IMG/VR virus record: IMGVR_UViG_3300028666_000037
Location: 1-59,506 of that record
Source: a virus
Length of the DNA stretch: 59,506 bases
Direction: 5' to 3' (one strand)
In this document: piece by piece, positions 7,713-16,152 of the stretch
Layout: every line of letters starts with the position of its first letter
How positions within the stretch are numbered: the first letter of the stretch is position 1
Program-made: the position numbers and the translations under genes
Notes under the pieces: model-generated
The model's input: only the letters and a program-made list of their open reading frames with translations
What the model was told of the DNA's origin: nothing
The model's database searches: none

Positions 7713-7891
7713 TGTGCTTGATGCATCGGTCGATCGCGAATTCGTTGCTTGCGCACCATGCCGCAGTGTCACGCGTTTGTCTTTGTGATCCTTCCGCCAC
7801 ATTCGGCGGCGGTTCAATCGCCGCAAGGCGCGGCGCGGTCTCCGGCGAAATCGTCGGTGAGAAATTCACCGAAGCTTTCGGTGTCGCATGA
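7709..7891 (+). CDS. 60-aa hypothetical protein
   Basis: Starts ATG at 7709 within an ATGA overlap with the Cro-like gene and ends in an ATGA overlap with the next gene; those two joins are the main support. Sequence opens MMCLMHRSIANSLLAHHAAV and has no recognised domain. Competing overlapping frames have no such joins. Confidence 0.5.
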   Translation: MMCLMHRSIANSLLAHHAAVSRVCLCDPSATFGGGSIAARRGAVSGEIVGEKFTEAFGVA

Positions 7892-8238
7892 GCGCGGACG
7901 GATCATCGCCGATCATCGCGCCGATCCTCGAGATGGGGCAGGGCGATCTGACGCGTGCTTTCAGCGAGGCGATGCACGATGAATTCGGCGATCGGCGCGA
8001 GGCGCGCCGGGCGCTCGCCGATGCGGCCAATTCCAACGAGCGTGCCGCCGAGAATTGGTTGGCCGGCAAGAACACACCCGATCTCCTTCACGCGTTGCGG
8101 CTTGCGGTTACGGTCCCGGCCTGGCGTGCCGAGTTGCGGCGTCTGCTCGCCCTCGATCAGGAACCGGACAGCGAGATCGAGCGCGAGCTCACCGAATTCG
8201 TGCATCGGTTCCAGCAAATGCAGGGCAAGAAGCCGTGA
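7888..8238 (+). CDS. Putative HTH DNA-binding phage protein
   Basis: 116 aa. Residues 25-75 (GDRREARRALADAANSNERA, AENWLAGKNTPDLLHALRLA) resemble HTH proteins of alphaproteobacterial mobile elements with the AENWLxGxNxP motif. An acidic tail (DQEPDSEIERELTEF) follows. ATGA overlap upstream, GTGA overlap downstream. It may be a lysis/lysogeny or replication regulator of the PR operon. Confidence 0.65.
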   Translation: MSADGSSPIIAPILEMGQGDLTRAFSEAMHDEFGDRREARRALADAANSNERAAENWLAGKNTPDLLHALRLAVTVPAWRAELRRLLALDQEPDSEIERELTEFVHRFQQMQGKKP

Positions 8239-8435
8239 GCCTCGCCGAAACGCTCTGGGCGCGGTCGGAAGAGCGCCGCCAGCTCGAGCATCTCGCCCAT
8301 CAGTTTCGGCGCGTCGCGCCGTCCAGCCGCCCCGATGGTGGGGCAAGTCCTTCGGGATTTTCCTCCCTAACCTGCGCCGGCGGTAGCAATGCCGCCGGCG
8401 ATTTTTCGGGGGCGGCAGAGGTCCCTTCGTCATGA
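8235..8435 (+). CDS. 66-aa hypothetical protein
   Basis: GTG start at 8235 overlaps the previous stop (GTGA); its stop overlaps the next ATG (ATGA). Sequence from the GTG is VSLAETLWARSEERRQLEHL, helical and charged, then a Gly/Ser-rich tail. No family recognised. An ATG further upstream in the same frame would run deep into the previous gene. Confidence 0.5.
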   Translation: MSLAETLWARSEERRQLEHLAHQFRRVAPSSRPDGGASPSGFSSLTCAGGSNAAGDFSGAAEVPSS

Positions 8436-8623
8436 GCCCGGCCGATCATCTCGACGCCATGCAGGATGAGGCGGTGCGGCTCGCGGTGATGCGCCGCTCG
8501 CGCCGATTGCAAGAGCGGCATGGGCAGGGCAGGGGCACGGTCGAGGCTTTTCCCTTCGGCGATCATCTGACCTTGGCCGAGCTCGCCGCGATCGCGGCGA
8601 CGGAAACCGAGAATTCGTCGTGA
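8432..8623 (+). CDS. 63-aa hypothetical protein
   Basis: Helical, charged protein (MSPADHLDAMQDEAVRLAVM, then RRSRRLQERHGQGRG). ATGA overlap at the start, GTGA overlap at the end. No family recognised. Part of the small-gene string before the ParB-like and replication genes. Confidence 0.55.
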   Translation: MSPADHLDAMQDEAVRLAVMRRSRRLQERHGQGRGTVEAFPFGDHLTLAELAAIAATETENSS

Positions 8624-8853
8624 GTGACACGCCGCGCAAACCCTGGGTCGTGACGCGGAAGCCGTCGCCGCCCTTCGTGGCGCGGTGCGAAACCTTCAAG
8701 GAAGCGCGGGAGGCGGCGCATGCCGCGAGCATCTTGGGGACGTTCTGGATCACGCATGACGATACCGGCGAGATCTGGACGCGGAGCGTGATGGGGGAAG
8801 AATGGAAACTGACACGACGGGCGTCCGCGACGCTCTCGCTACCGACGCTCTAA
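8620..8853 (+). CDS. 77-aa hypothetical protein
   Basis: GTG start at 8620 in a GTGA overlap. Opens MSDTPRKPWVVTRKPSPPFV and contains FKEAREAAHAASILGTFWIT. Its last 52 nt overlap the next gene, so the C-terminus is less certain. No family recognised. Confidence 0.5.
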   Translation: MSDTPRKPWVVTRKPSPPFVARCETFKEAREAAHAASILGTFWITHDDTGEIWTRSVMGEEWKLTRRASATLSLPTL

Positions 8854-9074
8854 TCGAGGCCACGCCGTGGCGCGCCGTGCTCGGCGGCGTGATCGTCTGC
8901 CGCGGCGCGACCCGCGACGAAACCATGGCCGCCGTCACCGCGCTGAGCCGCACCGGTTTTGCCACGGTGCGCAATGTCCTGACCCGCGAGACCTGGTTGC
9001 GGCCGAAGAACGGCGCGCATTGGCTGTGTCATTCTCGCGCGCGGCTTGGCGAGCGCCACGCGGAGATCGCGTGA
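8802..9074 (+). CDS. 90-aa hypothetical protein
   Basis: ATG at 8802 preceded by GGGGGAAGA, a strong ribosome site. Product opens METDTTGVRDALATDALIEA and continues with beta-prone LGGVIVCRGATRDE. Ends by sharing one base with the next start (TGATG). No family recognised. Confidence 0.55.
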   Translation: METDTTGVRDALATDALIEATPWRAVLGGVIVCRGATRDETMAAVTALSRTGFATVRNVLTRETWLRPKNGAHWLCHSRARLGERHAEIA

Positions 9075-9535
9075 TGCTGTGGCACCGGCGGCTGCAGATT
9101 ACGGAAACCGTCACCTGGGAAGGGATCGCGCTGCATCTCTCGGTCGGCTTCACGCGCGAGGCGGCGGCCGGCGAGATCTTCGCGGAGCCGGTGAAAAGCA
9201 ATCGCACCCTCGATCTCTCAATGCAGGACGATTCAATCGCCGTGTCGCATCTTCTCGACGGCCGTACTCTCGACGAGGTGCGGCGCATCTTCACGCCGCT
9301 GCCGGACGCCTTGAGCTCGACCGCGCCGAGCTTCATCGCCTTCATTATCGATCGCGCTCTTCAGATCGAAACACGCGTGCAGCGCGGCGAATTCGAATGG
9401 TCCGCGCGCCGGAAATCGCCGCCAAGCGGAGCAATTGCCCCGCTCAAAGCAGAAATCACCGCGCAGCTCGAGACGCTCATGCGGCCGCGACTCCACGCTT
9501 CACGTGAAACATCGCCAGTGGAGGCCGTGCCGTGA
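9074..9535 (+). CDS. TSCPD-like domain phage protein
   Basis: 153 aa. The core LHLSVGFTREAAAGEIFAEP with SNRTLDLSMQDDSIAVSHLL and DGRTLDEVRRIF has the order of the TSCPD domain (VGF..GxxxEIF.....D..IA.SxxL..G....E), best known as the C-terminal domain of B12-dependent ribonucleotide reductases and also seen alone in phages. No Cys pair is visible, so metal binding is doubtful. The C-terminal 40 residues are basic and polar. ATG at 9074 shares a base with the upstream stop; GTG at 9071 is an alternative. Ends in a GTGA overlap with the ParB-like gene. Confidence 0.5.
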   Translation: MLWHRRLQITETVTWEGIALHLSVGFTREAAAGEIFAEPVKSNRTLDLSMQDDSIAVSHLLDGRTLDEVRRIFTPLPDALSSTAPSFIAFIIDRALQIETRVQRGEFEWSARRKSPPSGAIAPLKAEITAQLETLMRPRLHASRETSPVEAVP

Positions 9536-10389
9536 CGACGACGGATTTTGGCGCGCCGCCCGAGCTCGCCTGGTTGCCGGTTGCCAAAGTCCGCGCCGAT
9601 GAACGCTATCAGCGGACGCTCGAAAGCCGGCGCTCGCAAAAGTTGATCGATCTGCTGGTCGCGAAATTCAGATGGGCCGCGTTCGGCTCCTTGCTCGCGA
9701 CCGATGATGGTGACGGCGGCTGGTATGTGATTGACGGCCAGCATCGGCTCGAGGCGGCGCGGCGCCTAGGCATCGCGCATGTGCCGGCCTCGGTCTTGAA
9801 AAACATGACGGTCGAGGAAGCGGCTTCGTCCTTCGTCAGCGCCAATGGCAGCCGCGTGACGGTCAACCAGTTTGCGCTCTACCATGCGCGGCTCGCGGCC
9901 GGCGACGAGGCGGCGCGCGAGTTGAGCCGATCTCTTGCCAAGGCGCGCATCGCGATTACGCGCTATCCGATTCCGGAAAACAAGATCGCGGCCGGCCAAA
10001 CCATGGCGCTCGGTCAGCTTGCGCGCATCTCGCGCGAGCGGATTCCCGCGCTCGCGGCGCTGATCATCGGCGCCGTGGCGGATGCCTATCGCACGGTGCC
10101 GGGCGCGTTGCGCGGGCTGTTCTTTCAGGCGGCCGATATAGCGATCACGAAAACCGAGCCGGAAAAGCGCGTGGCGCTCGCGGGCGCCATCACGGCGTGG
10201 CTGAAGGAGCGCCCGCATGCGCGCGTCATCGAGATGGCGGCGCAGAATGCGGGGCGGCTCGCATCGACGATGCCGATCGGCCTCGCCCATATTTTCGAGC
10301 GCCTGACGATCGAGCATCCCGCCATCGCTGACGGGGGGGGCGCGTTCATCAAGCCGCCGACGCGCGAGCAACTCATGGGCAGGCGTTAA
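9532..10389 (+). CDS. ParB-like nuclease-domain protein (rightward)
   Basis: 285 aa, GTG start in a GTGA overlap. ELAWLPVAKVRADERYQRTL near the N-terminus and VIDGQHRLEAARRLG (DGQHR 68-72) are the ParB/sulfiredoxin-like superfamily signature, closer to DGQHR-type phage proteins than to classical partition ParB. The C-terminal 200 residues are helical. Lies directly before the replication-initiator-like gene, so a role in replication is plausible. It is unlike the 2347-4269 ParB-type protein in length and motif. Confidence 0.8.
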   Translation: MTTTDFGAPPELAWLPVAKVRADERYQRTLESRRSQKLIDLLVAKFRWAAFGSLLATDDGDGGWYVIDGQHRLEAARRLGIAHVPASVLKNMTVEEAASSFVSANGSRVTVNQFALYHARLAAGDEAARELSRSLAKARIAITRYPIPENKIAAGQTMALGQLARISRERIPALAALIIGAVADAYRTVPGALRGLFFQAADIAITKTEPEKRVALAGAITAWLKERPHARVIEMAAQNAGRLASTMPIGLAHIFERLTIEHPAIADGGGAFIKPPTREQLMGRR

Positions 10390-10393
10390 CGTC

Positions 10394-11227
10394 ATGACGG
10401 AACGGCTGCCGACATTGGGCGAGAAGCGTGCGTGGCTGCGCTCCGTGATGGCCGATCCGGATTTGCCGCCGGCCGCGAAGATCGTCGCCTGGGCACTCGT
10501 CGAGCGCCACAACACGGCAACCGGCAAGCTCAACCCGCGGGTCGAGACCATCGCCTCGGATTCGGGGCTGAGCGATCGCGGGACCCGCCTCGCGCTCGCC
10601 GCGCTCGAGACGGGCGAATGGATCTGCCGCGTCGCCAACCGGCGCATCGGGCGATCGATCAGCAACTCCTACGCCCTGATTATTTCGGCGGGCGCGCAGC
10701 TCGTCGCGCAATACAATCCGGGCGATGCCGACGGCGTTGAAACGCGGCAAACCGTGCCGGCTTTTGATGAGGCAAAGCCGGAACAGATTACCGGCTTTCA
10801 CGACACGCAAAACCCGGCACTCTGTTCCGAAAAGCCGGTAAACGATTCCCAAAAGCCGGTAAACTGTTCAGGGCCTAATATAGAAGAACCTAAGAAGGAA
10901 CCTAAGAAAGAACCTTCGCGCGGGCGCGCGCGCGAGCCGGACCCAATTCAAAATCGTGGCGCCGGCGAAATCAAAAACGGCCACGACACCTCTCTGCCTG
11001 ATCATTCCGAGACGCTGAAACAAAGTCTGCTCGTCAAGACGAGAGCGGATCTGCGCTATGCGCTCCGCGTTTGGCTGAGGGATGCAGCGCTCGACATCGG
11101 TCCGGATGGCACGCTCATCGTCACGCCGTCCTACCAGGCGCAACGGCAATGGCTCTCCGAGCATGAAACCAATCTTCGTGGCGCGAGCGGTCGCGTCATT
11201 CGTATCGCCGATATTCCCCGAGGGTGA
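10394..11227 (+). CDS. Replication-initiator-like protein (lambda O-like layout)
   Basis: 277 aa. N-terminal winged-HTH typical of phage initiators: LPPAAKIVAWALVERHN, PRVETIASDSGLSDRGTRLA, then LETGEWICRVANRRIGRSI. Then a low-complexity linker (KPEQITGF, EKPVNDSQKPVNCSG, EEPKKEPKKEPSRGRARE), then a C-terminal domain (LRYALRVWLRDAALDIGPDG, LIVTPSYQAQRQWLSEHE) resembling the DnaA N-terminal-like fold of such initiators. The linker is encoded by iteron repeats and an A-rich stretch, as in lambda O where the origin lies inside the gene. No DnaC-type loader is visible downstream. Confidence 0.75.
   Translation: MTERLPTLGEKRAWLRSVMADPDLPPAAKIVAWALVERHNTATGKLNPRVETIASDSGLSDRGTRLALAALETGEWICRVANRRIGRSISNSYALIISAGAQLVAQYNPGDADGVETRQTVPAFDEAKPEQITGFHDTQNPALCSEKPVNDSQKPVNCSGPNIEEPKKEPKKEPSRGRAREPDPIQNRGAGEIKNGHDTSLPDHSETLKQSLLVKTRADLRYALRVWLRDAALDIGPDGTLIVTPSYQAQRQWLSEHETNLRGASGRVIRIADIPRG
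10756..10914 (+). other. Candidate replication origin: iterons and A-rich stretch inside the initiator gene
   Basis: Five copies of the core AAAGCCGG or its complement: complement at 10756-10765, direct at 10774-10781, complement at 10791-10798, and exact 14-mers AAAAGCCGGTAAAC at 10830-10843 and 10851-10864 (21-bp period, two helical turns). 10774-10798 can form an 8-bp stem with 9-nt loop. An A-rich segment with a repeated GAACCTAAGAA follows (10887-10914). Resembles the lambda origin layout; origin activity is inference. Confidence 0.6.
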
Positions 11228-11228
11228 C

Positions 11229-11786
11229 ATGGCCAAAAGGAAGAAAAACGCCGGAGCCCGGCGCGATATCGTCTATCCGACCGAGGAACGCGGCGAGCAC
11301 AGTCCGGTCGAGCGGGTTCAGCGGCAAATCGCCGATATCGATGATAATCCGTCACAGCCCTTTCGCGTGATAGACATCCTCGAAGTGATGGAGCGCCGCA
11401 TGACGATCACGCCGGAAATGCGCAAGGCCGGCGAAATGTTCCGTGATGATTTTACCCGGGCGGCGCTCGAACCGTTGCACGCGACCGCCTTCGCCATGGA
11501 CCGCGTCGATGGAGTCGCGGGGGAAAAGTCGATAGGATCGCTCGCCGCGCGCCGCCGTGTCTGGAACGCACTCGTATTGTTGGGCGGTCTCAGGGCGCCG
11601 ATGGCCAATCTCGCTTGGCATGTTCTCGGCGAGCAGAAAACCTTGAAACAATGGGCTATTCGCGATGGCTGGAACGAGCGTCCGGTACACTCGCGGACGG
11701 CATCTGGCCTGATGATCGGCACGCTCTCGATCCTCGCTGTTCATTACGGGCTTGACCGCGAGGTACATGCAAGCGTATCAGCATAG
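11229..11786 (+). CDS. DUF6456-like protein
   Basis: 185 aa from ATG at 11229, 1 nt after the previous stop. C-terminal half follows the DUF6456 order known from alphaproteobacteria: MFRDDFTRAALEPLH, SLAARRRVWNALVLLGGL, ANLAWHVLGEQKTLKQWAIR, LSILAVHYGL. Residues 1-60 are polar and basic. The domain is thought to be an HTH-like partner of transcription regulators. It lies at the end of the early rightward region, just before the terminase genes, where a late-gene regulator would sit. That role is inference. Confidence 0.65.
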   Translation: MAKRKKNAGARRDIVYPTEERGEHSPVERVQRQIADIDDNPSQPFRVIDILEVMERRMTITPEMRKAGEMFRDDFTRAALEPLHATAFAMDRVDGVAGEKSIGSLAARRRVWNALVLLGGLRAPMANLAWHVLGEQKTLKQWAIRDGWNERPVHSRTASGLMIGTLSILAVHYGLDREVHASVSA

Positions 11787-11891
11787 TCATGGTTCGATAG
11801 TTGCGCCCGTCCGGCATTGCCGCGGCGGGCGTTTCGTTGAAAGTCCCGTTTTACGGAGCAATTGCTCCGCTTTGCCGCAGCGAGGCCGCGC

Positions 11892-12521
11892 GTGAGCGAT
11901 GATCCGGTCAAGGTGGCGCCGCGGCGCCGCCGGACCAAAGCTGAGATAGCCGAGGATAAGCGGCTAGCTGCTGTGGCGCAGGCCGAGCGTCTATCGCAGC
12001 TACTCGCAAGCGCTCCGCCAATCGATGGCGAGCCATTGTCGCCGCCGGCCTACATCGCCGATCAACGCCTATCAGCCGCGCTCGTTGTGTGGCGTGAGTT
12101 GGCGCCTCGTCTTGTGCAGGCCGGACGTGTTACCTCGATCGATCGCGATGCGCTCGCCATGCTGTGCTATTGGAAGGCGGAGTGGATTGCCGCGATCGAT
12201 GATATTGCCACAACCGGCTACTCGATGATGGGCCGCGCTACAGCCGGCGGCGTGCGGCCTTGGACTAATCCCTCGGTCGAGCGCCGCGATACGGCGGCAA
12301 GCGAGATCGGCCGGCTGGAGGCAAAGTTCGGCCTGACGCCGCTCGATCGTGTAGCGATCAATCGCGGCGTGCGCGAGGGCCTGCTTGGCGATCAAGATCT
12401 CTTTGGCTTCTCGAAACCACCGTCCCCCAAAGCGGATCAATCCGCTGAGCCCTCCGCGTCGCGGGACGGTTGGTCCGAACTTCTCGATCCCGGCGCGCCA
12501 AAGGCCAGCACGCTGCAATAG
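11892..12521 (+). CDS. terS: Terminase small subunit (P27-like)
   Basis: 209 aa from GTG at 11892 (GAGG about 7 nt upstream); a TTG at 11862 is an alternative. N-terminus basic (PRRRRTKAEIAEDKRLAAVA), centre ALVVWRELAPRLVQAGRVTS and RDALAMLCYWKAEWIAAIDD, then NPSVERRDTAASEIGRLEAK and FGLTPLDR, the order of phage P27-family terminase small subunits. It would recognise the packaging site and recruit TerL. Followed by an HNH gene and TerL. Confidence 0.8.
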   Translation: MSDDPVKVAPRRRRTKAEIAEDKRLAAVAQAERLSQLLASAPPIDGEPLSPPAYIADQRLSAALVVWRELAPRLVQAGRVTSIDRDALAMLCYWKAEWIAAIDDIATTGYSMMGRATAGGVRPWTNPSVERRDTAASEIGRLEAKFGLTPLDRVAINRGVREGLLGDQDLFGFSKPPSPKADQSAEPSASRDGWSELLDPGAPKASTLQ

Positions 12522-12523
12522 CG

Positions 12524-12865
12524 ATGCGCCTCAAGACGCTCGGCTCAAGGCTCGCCACGCTCGACACGCGCGCGGCACCTCCCGCTGTCAAGCGCGCGGA
12601 GCCGTTCTATCTGTCGCCCGGATGGCGCGCCCTCATGGCGCGTCTCATCAGGGAGCGCGGGCGACGCTGCCAAGACGCGCGCTGCAAGACGCCGCATCGG
12701 ACCGGCATTCGTGTCTTCGGTGATCACATCGAAGAACTGAAGGACGGCGGCGACGCGCTCGATGAAACAAACATCCTGTTGCGCTGCGGCTCGTGTCACA
12801 CGCGCAAGACCAACGAGCAGCGTGCCAAGCGCCTCGCCGCGCCTCTTCTTCGGCCGGAGGGGTAG
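12524..12865 (+). CDS. HNH endonuclease next to terminase
   Basis: 113 aa. Residues 25-110 form an HNH nuclease: YLSPGWRALMARLIRERG, a Cys pair (CQDARC), GDHIEELKDGGDALDETN (His and Asn of the motif) and LLRCGSCHTRKTN. In HK97-like phages an HNH protein beside TerL is needed for cos-site cleavage with the terminase. Its position between TerS and TerL supports that role here and points to cohesive-end packaging. Start ATG at 12524 is 2 nt after the terS stop. Confidence 0.9.
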   Translation: MRLKTLGSRLATLDTRAAPPAVKRAEPFYLSPGWRALMARLIRERGRRCQDARCKTPHRTGIRVFGDHIEELKDGGDALDETNILLRCGSCHTRKTNEQRAKRLAAPLLRPEG

Positions 12866-12973
12866 GGGGTCTTAAATCTTCAAAACTCCCGCCGCCCTAA
12901 CCGCGATTGGTGGCATTCACAGATTTTTTCGGGTCTGGCGGCGAAATCTTTTTTTTTAGGGCAGGCCTCAGCG
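12866..12973 (+). other. Intergenic segment before terL, candidate cos region
   Basis: 108 nt without a convincing gene, containing two T-rich runs (TTTTTT and T9) and a G-rich start. In HNH/TerL phages the cos site lies near these genes, so this is one candidate. No cut site is identifiable from sequence alone. Confidence 0.3.
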
Positions 12974-14800
12974 ATGCCGTGGGATCTGTCGTGCCGCGAC
13001 TGGGAAGACCGGTTGCGCGACGGCCAGTCGCTAGTGCCGACGCTTCCGCTCTGGCAAGACGAGGCAAAACGGGCGATCGAGGTCTTTAATCGCCTCAAAT
13101 TGCCCGATGTGATCGGCACGCCGACCTTCGGCGAGGCCGGGGGCGCGTGGTTTCTCGACATCGTCGCCGCGCTTTTCGGTTCGCTCGATCCAGCGACGCA
13201 GGCGCGCGTGATTCGCGAAGTGTTTCTTCTCGTCCCGAAGAAAAACAACAAGACCACGGGCGGCGCCGGACTTCTGCTCGCGGCAGCTCTGCTCGCGCGC
13301 CGGCCGCGCTCGCCGTTTCAGTTCATCGGGCCGACCCAATCGATCGCCGATCAAGCCTTCAGCCAGGCGCTCGGCATGGTGCTGGCGGATCCGGAACTCA
13401 AAAAACGGATTTATGTCCAAGAGCATTTGAAGAAGCTGACGGTTATCGCGACCGGTGCCACGCTTCAGGTCAAGACCTTCGACACCAAGATCCAGACGGG
13501 TGGCCGGACGATCGGAACCTTGATCGACGAGCTTCACCTGCTGGGCGAAATGCTCAATGCAAGTCGGGTCCTGGGCCAGATCCGCGGCGGCATGATGCCG
13601 TTTCCGGAAGCCTTTCTCGTCATGATCACGACGCAGTCGGAGCTACCGCCGGCCGGCGTCTTCAAGACCGAGCTCGAGAATGCCCGCGCGGTCCGCGATG
13701 GCCGGGCCGAGGGCGCGTTGCTGCCGGTGCTCTATGAGATGCCGGAACGCCTGCTTACCTCGAATGCGTGGAAGGATCCCGCGCATTGGGCCGCGGTCAA
13801 TCCAAATGTCGGCCGCTCGGTCTTCGTGCAGCGGCTGATCGAGGACTATGCCAAGGCGCGGGAGAAGGACGAAGGCGAGCTTCGCCGCTGGGCTTCGCAG
13901 CATCTCAATATCGAGATTGGTCTCGCGCTGCGCTCGGATCGTTGGGAAGGCGCCGAGTTCTGGGAAAGCACGGTCGAGCCCGAGCTCACCTTCGAGAGCT
14001 TGCTCGAGCGCTGCGATGTCATCGTCTTCGGCATCGATGGCGGCGGCCTCGATGACTTGCTCGGGCTTTGCGCGCTTGGCCGCGATAAGATCACGCGCGA
14101 TTGGCTGGCCTGGTCGCATGCCTGGGCGCATCAAAGCGTGTTCGATCGTCGCAAGGAAATCGCCGATCGGCTGCATGATTTCGAGGACGAAGGCACTCTG
14201 ACCGTTGTCGCGACGCCCGGCGACGACGTGATTGCCGTGGCGGATTTGATCTCGCGTGCCGACGAAGCGGGGCTTCTTCCGGAAAAGCAGGCGATCGGCG
14301 TCGACCCGGCCGGCATCAGCGAGATCGTCGACGAGCTGACCGACCGCGGCATCACCGTCGAGGCCGAGCGCATCATCGGCATTCGGCAAGGCTGGACCTT
14401 ATCGAGCACGATCAAGACGACGGCACGCCGCCTCGCCGCCGGCACGCTCCGGCATGCCGAGACCAAATTGATGAATTGGTGCCTCGGCAACGCGAAGACA
14501 GAAGCCAAAGGTAATGCGGTTCTGATCACGAAGCAGGTATCGGGCTCCGCGAAGATCGACCCGCTGATTGGTATTTTCGCCGCCGTTGCGCTCTTGGCGC
14601 GCAACCCCGAAGCGCGCGGCCGCTCGATCTATGACGTGCTCGCGGACGTGGAAGGCACCGCGCCGGCGACCGTCGCCGCAGCGCAGGCCGATCCTGATAT
14701 CGATATGGCGGTGCTCGCCGATCCGCGGCACCCGCGCTTCGATGAAATGCGCGATCGCTGGGAACGGCGTCACCTGTCCATGGCGGAGGAGGATGGATGA
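12974..14800 (+). CDS. terL: Terminase large subunit
   Basis: 608 aa, usual length for HK97-type TerL (Terminase_1). ATPase: Walker A-like VPKKNNKTT (87-95) and Walker B IGTLIDELHLLGE (Asp185, Glu186), then coupling motif LVMITTQSE. Nuclease domain begins with DVIVFGIDGGGLDDL (about 350) and includes IGVDPAGISEIVDELT. It packages DNA into proheads. Overlaps the portal start by ATGA. Confidence 0.95.
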   Translation: MPWDLSCRDWEDRLRDGQSLVPTLPLWQDEAKRAIEVFNRLKLPDVIGTPTFGEAGGAWFLDIVAALFGSLDPATQARVIREVFLLVPKKNNKTTGGAGLLLAAALLARRPRSPFQFIGPTQSIADQAFSQALGMVLADPELKKRIYVQEHLKKLTVIATGATLQVKTFDTKIQTGGRTIGTLIDELHLLGEMLNASRVLGQIRGGMMPFPEAFLVMITTQSELPPAGVFKTELENARAVRDGRAEGALLPVLYEMPERLLTSNAWKDPAHWAAVNPNVGRSVFVQRLIEDYAKAREKDEGELRRWASQHLNIEIGLALRSDRWEGAEFWESTVEPELTFESLLERCDVIVFGIDGGGLDDLLGLCALGRDKITRDWLAWSHAWAHQSVFDRRKEIADRLHDFEDEGTLTVVATPGDDVIAVADLISRADEAGLLPEKQAIGVDPAGISEIVDELTDRGITVEAERIIGIRQGWTLSSTIKTTARRLAAGTLRHAETKLMNWCLGNAKTEAKGNAVLITKQVSGSAKIDPLIGIFAAVALLARNPEARGRSIYDVLADVEGTAPATVAAAQADPDIDMAVLADPRHPRFDEMRDRWERRHLSMAEEDG

Positions 14801-16152
14801 TGAGCCTCTTCGGCCGCTTCCGCCAAATCTTCGCCGCGCGCGAGACCAGCGAGCCGAGCTACCCCGACCGGCATCGCGTGCCCTACGTCTTTCGCTCGCT
14901 CGCGGGGCCGGTCGTTACCCCCGACACCGCGATTACCGTGCCGGCGGTCTGGGCGTGCTTGCGCTATGTGAGCCAGACCGTCGCGAGCCTGCCGTGGCGC
15001 GTGATGCAGGAAACGCAGAAGGGTGGTGAGCTCAAGTCGAGCCATCCGATCGACAATCTGCTCAACAAGCGGCCGAGCGCGGAATGGTCGGCGTTCCAGT
15101 TCCGCGAGACCATGGTGCACTGGGCGCTCCGCTGGGGAAATGGTTACGCCGAGATCGAGCGCGATCAGCTCGGCCGGCCCTTCGCGCTCTGGCCCATTCA
15201 TCCGGAGCGCGTGCTACCGCGTCGCGATATCGAGAACGGCAAACTGGTCTTCGAAGTATCGAATGGTACGAAGGGCAAGGTCATCGTCGACGCGATGGAC
15301 ATGTTCCATTTGCGCGGGTTTGGCGAAGGTCCGATCGGCGTCAACGTCATGCAATATGCGGCCGAGAGCATCGGGTGGGCGAAGGCGGCGCAGCTCTTCG
15401 GCGCAGCTTTCTTTGGCAATGGGATGACCGTCAATGGCATCATCCAACAGAAGACGGCGCTGAAGCCTGAAGGCCTCGCACGCTTCAAAGAAGAGTTAAA
15501 AAATCTATTCAAAGGCGTGCGGCGCGCTTTCGACGTCATCGTGCTCGACAATGGCGCCGAGTTCAAACAAGTCCAGGTTGACCCCGACAAGGGCCAGTTC
15601 CTCGAAACGCAAGAGCATCTTGTGCTCGAAATCTGCCGCTGGTTTGGCGTGCCGCCGCACAAGGTCGCGGCGCTCGATCGCGCGACCCATAGCAACATTG
15701 AAAGCCAGACCGTCGAGGTCGTGGTCGACTGTGTGGTGCCTTGGGTCAAGCGGCTCGAGGAAGAGGCTGACTTCAAGCTCTTTGGACAGAACCGGCAAGC
15801 GTTCTATTCGAAGATCATGTTGGCTGCCTTGTTGCGCGGCGATGCTGCGGCGCGCGCGGCGCTCTACAAGACGATGTGGGAAACAGGCGCCTTCTCGGCG
15901 AATATGATTCTCGCCGGCGAGGACATGAATCAGATCGGGCCCGAAGGCGATAAGCATCTCGTGCAGGCCAATCTGACGACGCTGCAACAGATCGGCGCCG
16001 CGCCGATCGCGCTTCCTGCGCCCGGCACCGCCGCCGATCCCGATGCCACGGAAGAGAACGCCGAACCCGCGCCGGACGACGAGCCGGCCGAACGTACGGC
16101 GAAAGCCGCACTTATGGTATGGGCGAACGAATTGGATTTCGTCGATGGCTAA
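14797..16152 (+). CDS. Portal protein (HK97 family)
   Basis: 451 aa. Blocks VTPDTAITVPAVWACLRYVS, SLPWRVMQET, HPIDNLLNKRPSAEWSAFQF, GNGYAEIERDQLGRP and FGVPPHKVAALDRATHSNIE are typical of the HK97-type portal, the ring at the vertex through which DNA passes and to which TerL docks. C-terminus is acidic and disordered. ATGA overlap with TerL; its stop overlaps the collagen-like gene by 8 nt. Confidence 0.95.
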   Translation: MMSLFGRFRQIFAARETSEPSYPDRHRVPYVFRSLAGPVVTPDTAITVPAVWACLRYVSQTVASLPWRVMQETQKGGELKSSHPIDNLLNKRPSAEWSAFQFRETMVHWALRWGNGYAEIERDQLGRPFALWPIHPERVLPRRDIENGKLVFEVSNGTKGKVIVDAMDMFHLRGFGEGPIGVNVMQYAAESIGWAKAAQLFGAAFFGNGMTVNGIIQQKTALKPEGLARFKEELKNLFKGVRRAFDVIVLDNGAEFKQVQVDPDKGQFLETQEHLVLEICRWFGVPPHKVAALDRATHSNIESQTVEVVVDCVVPWVKRLEEEADFKLFGQNRQAFYSKIMLAALLRGDAAARAALYKTMWETGAFSANMILAGEDMNQIGPEGDKHLVQANLTTLQQIGAAPIALPAPGTAADPDATEENAEPAPDDEPAERTAKAALMVWANELDFVDG

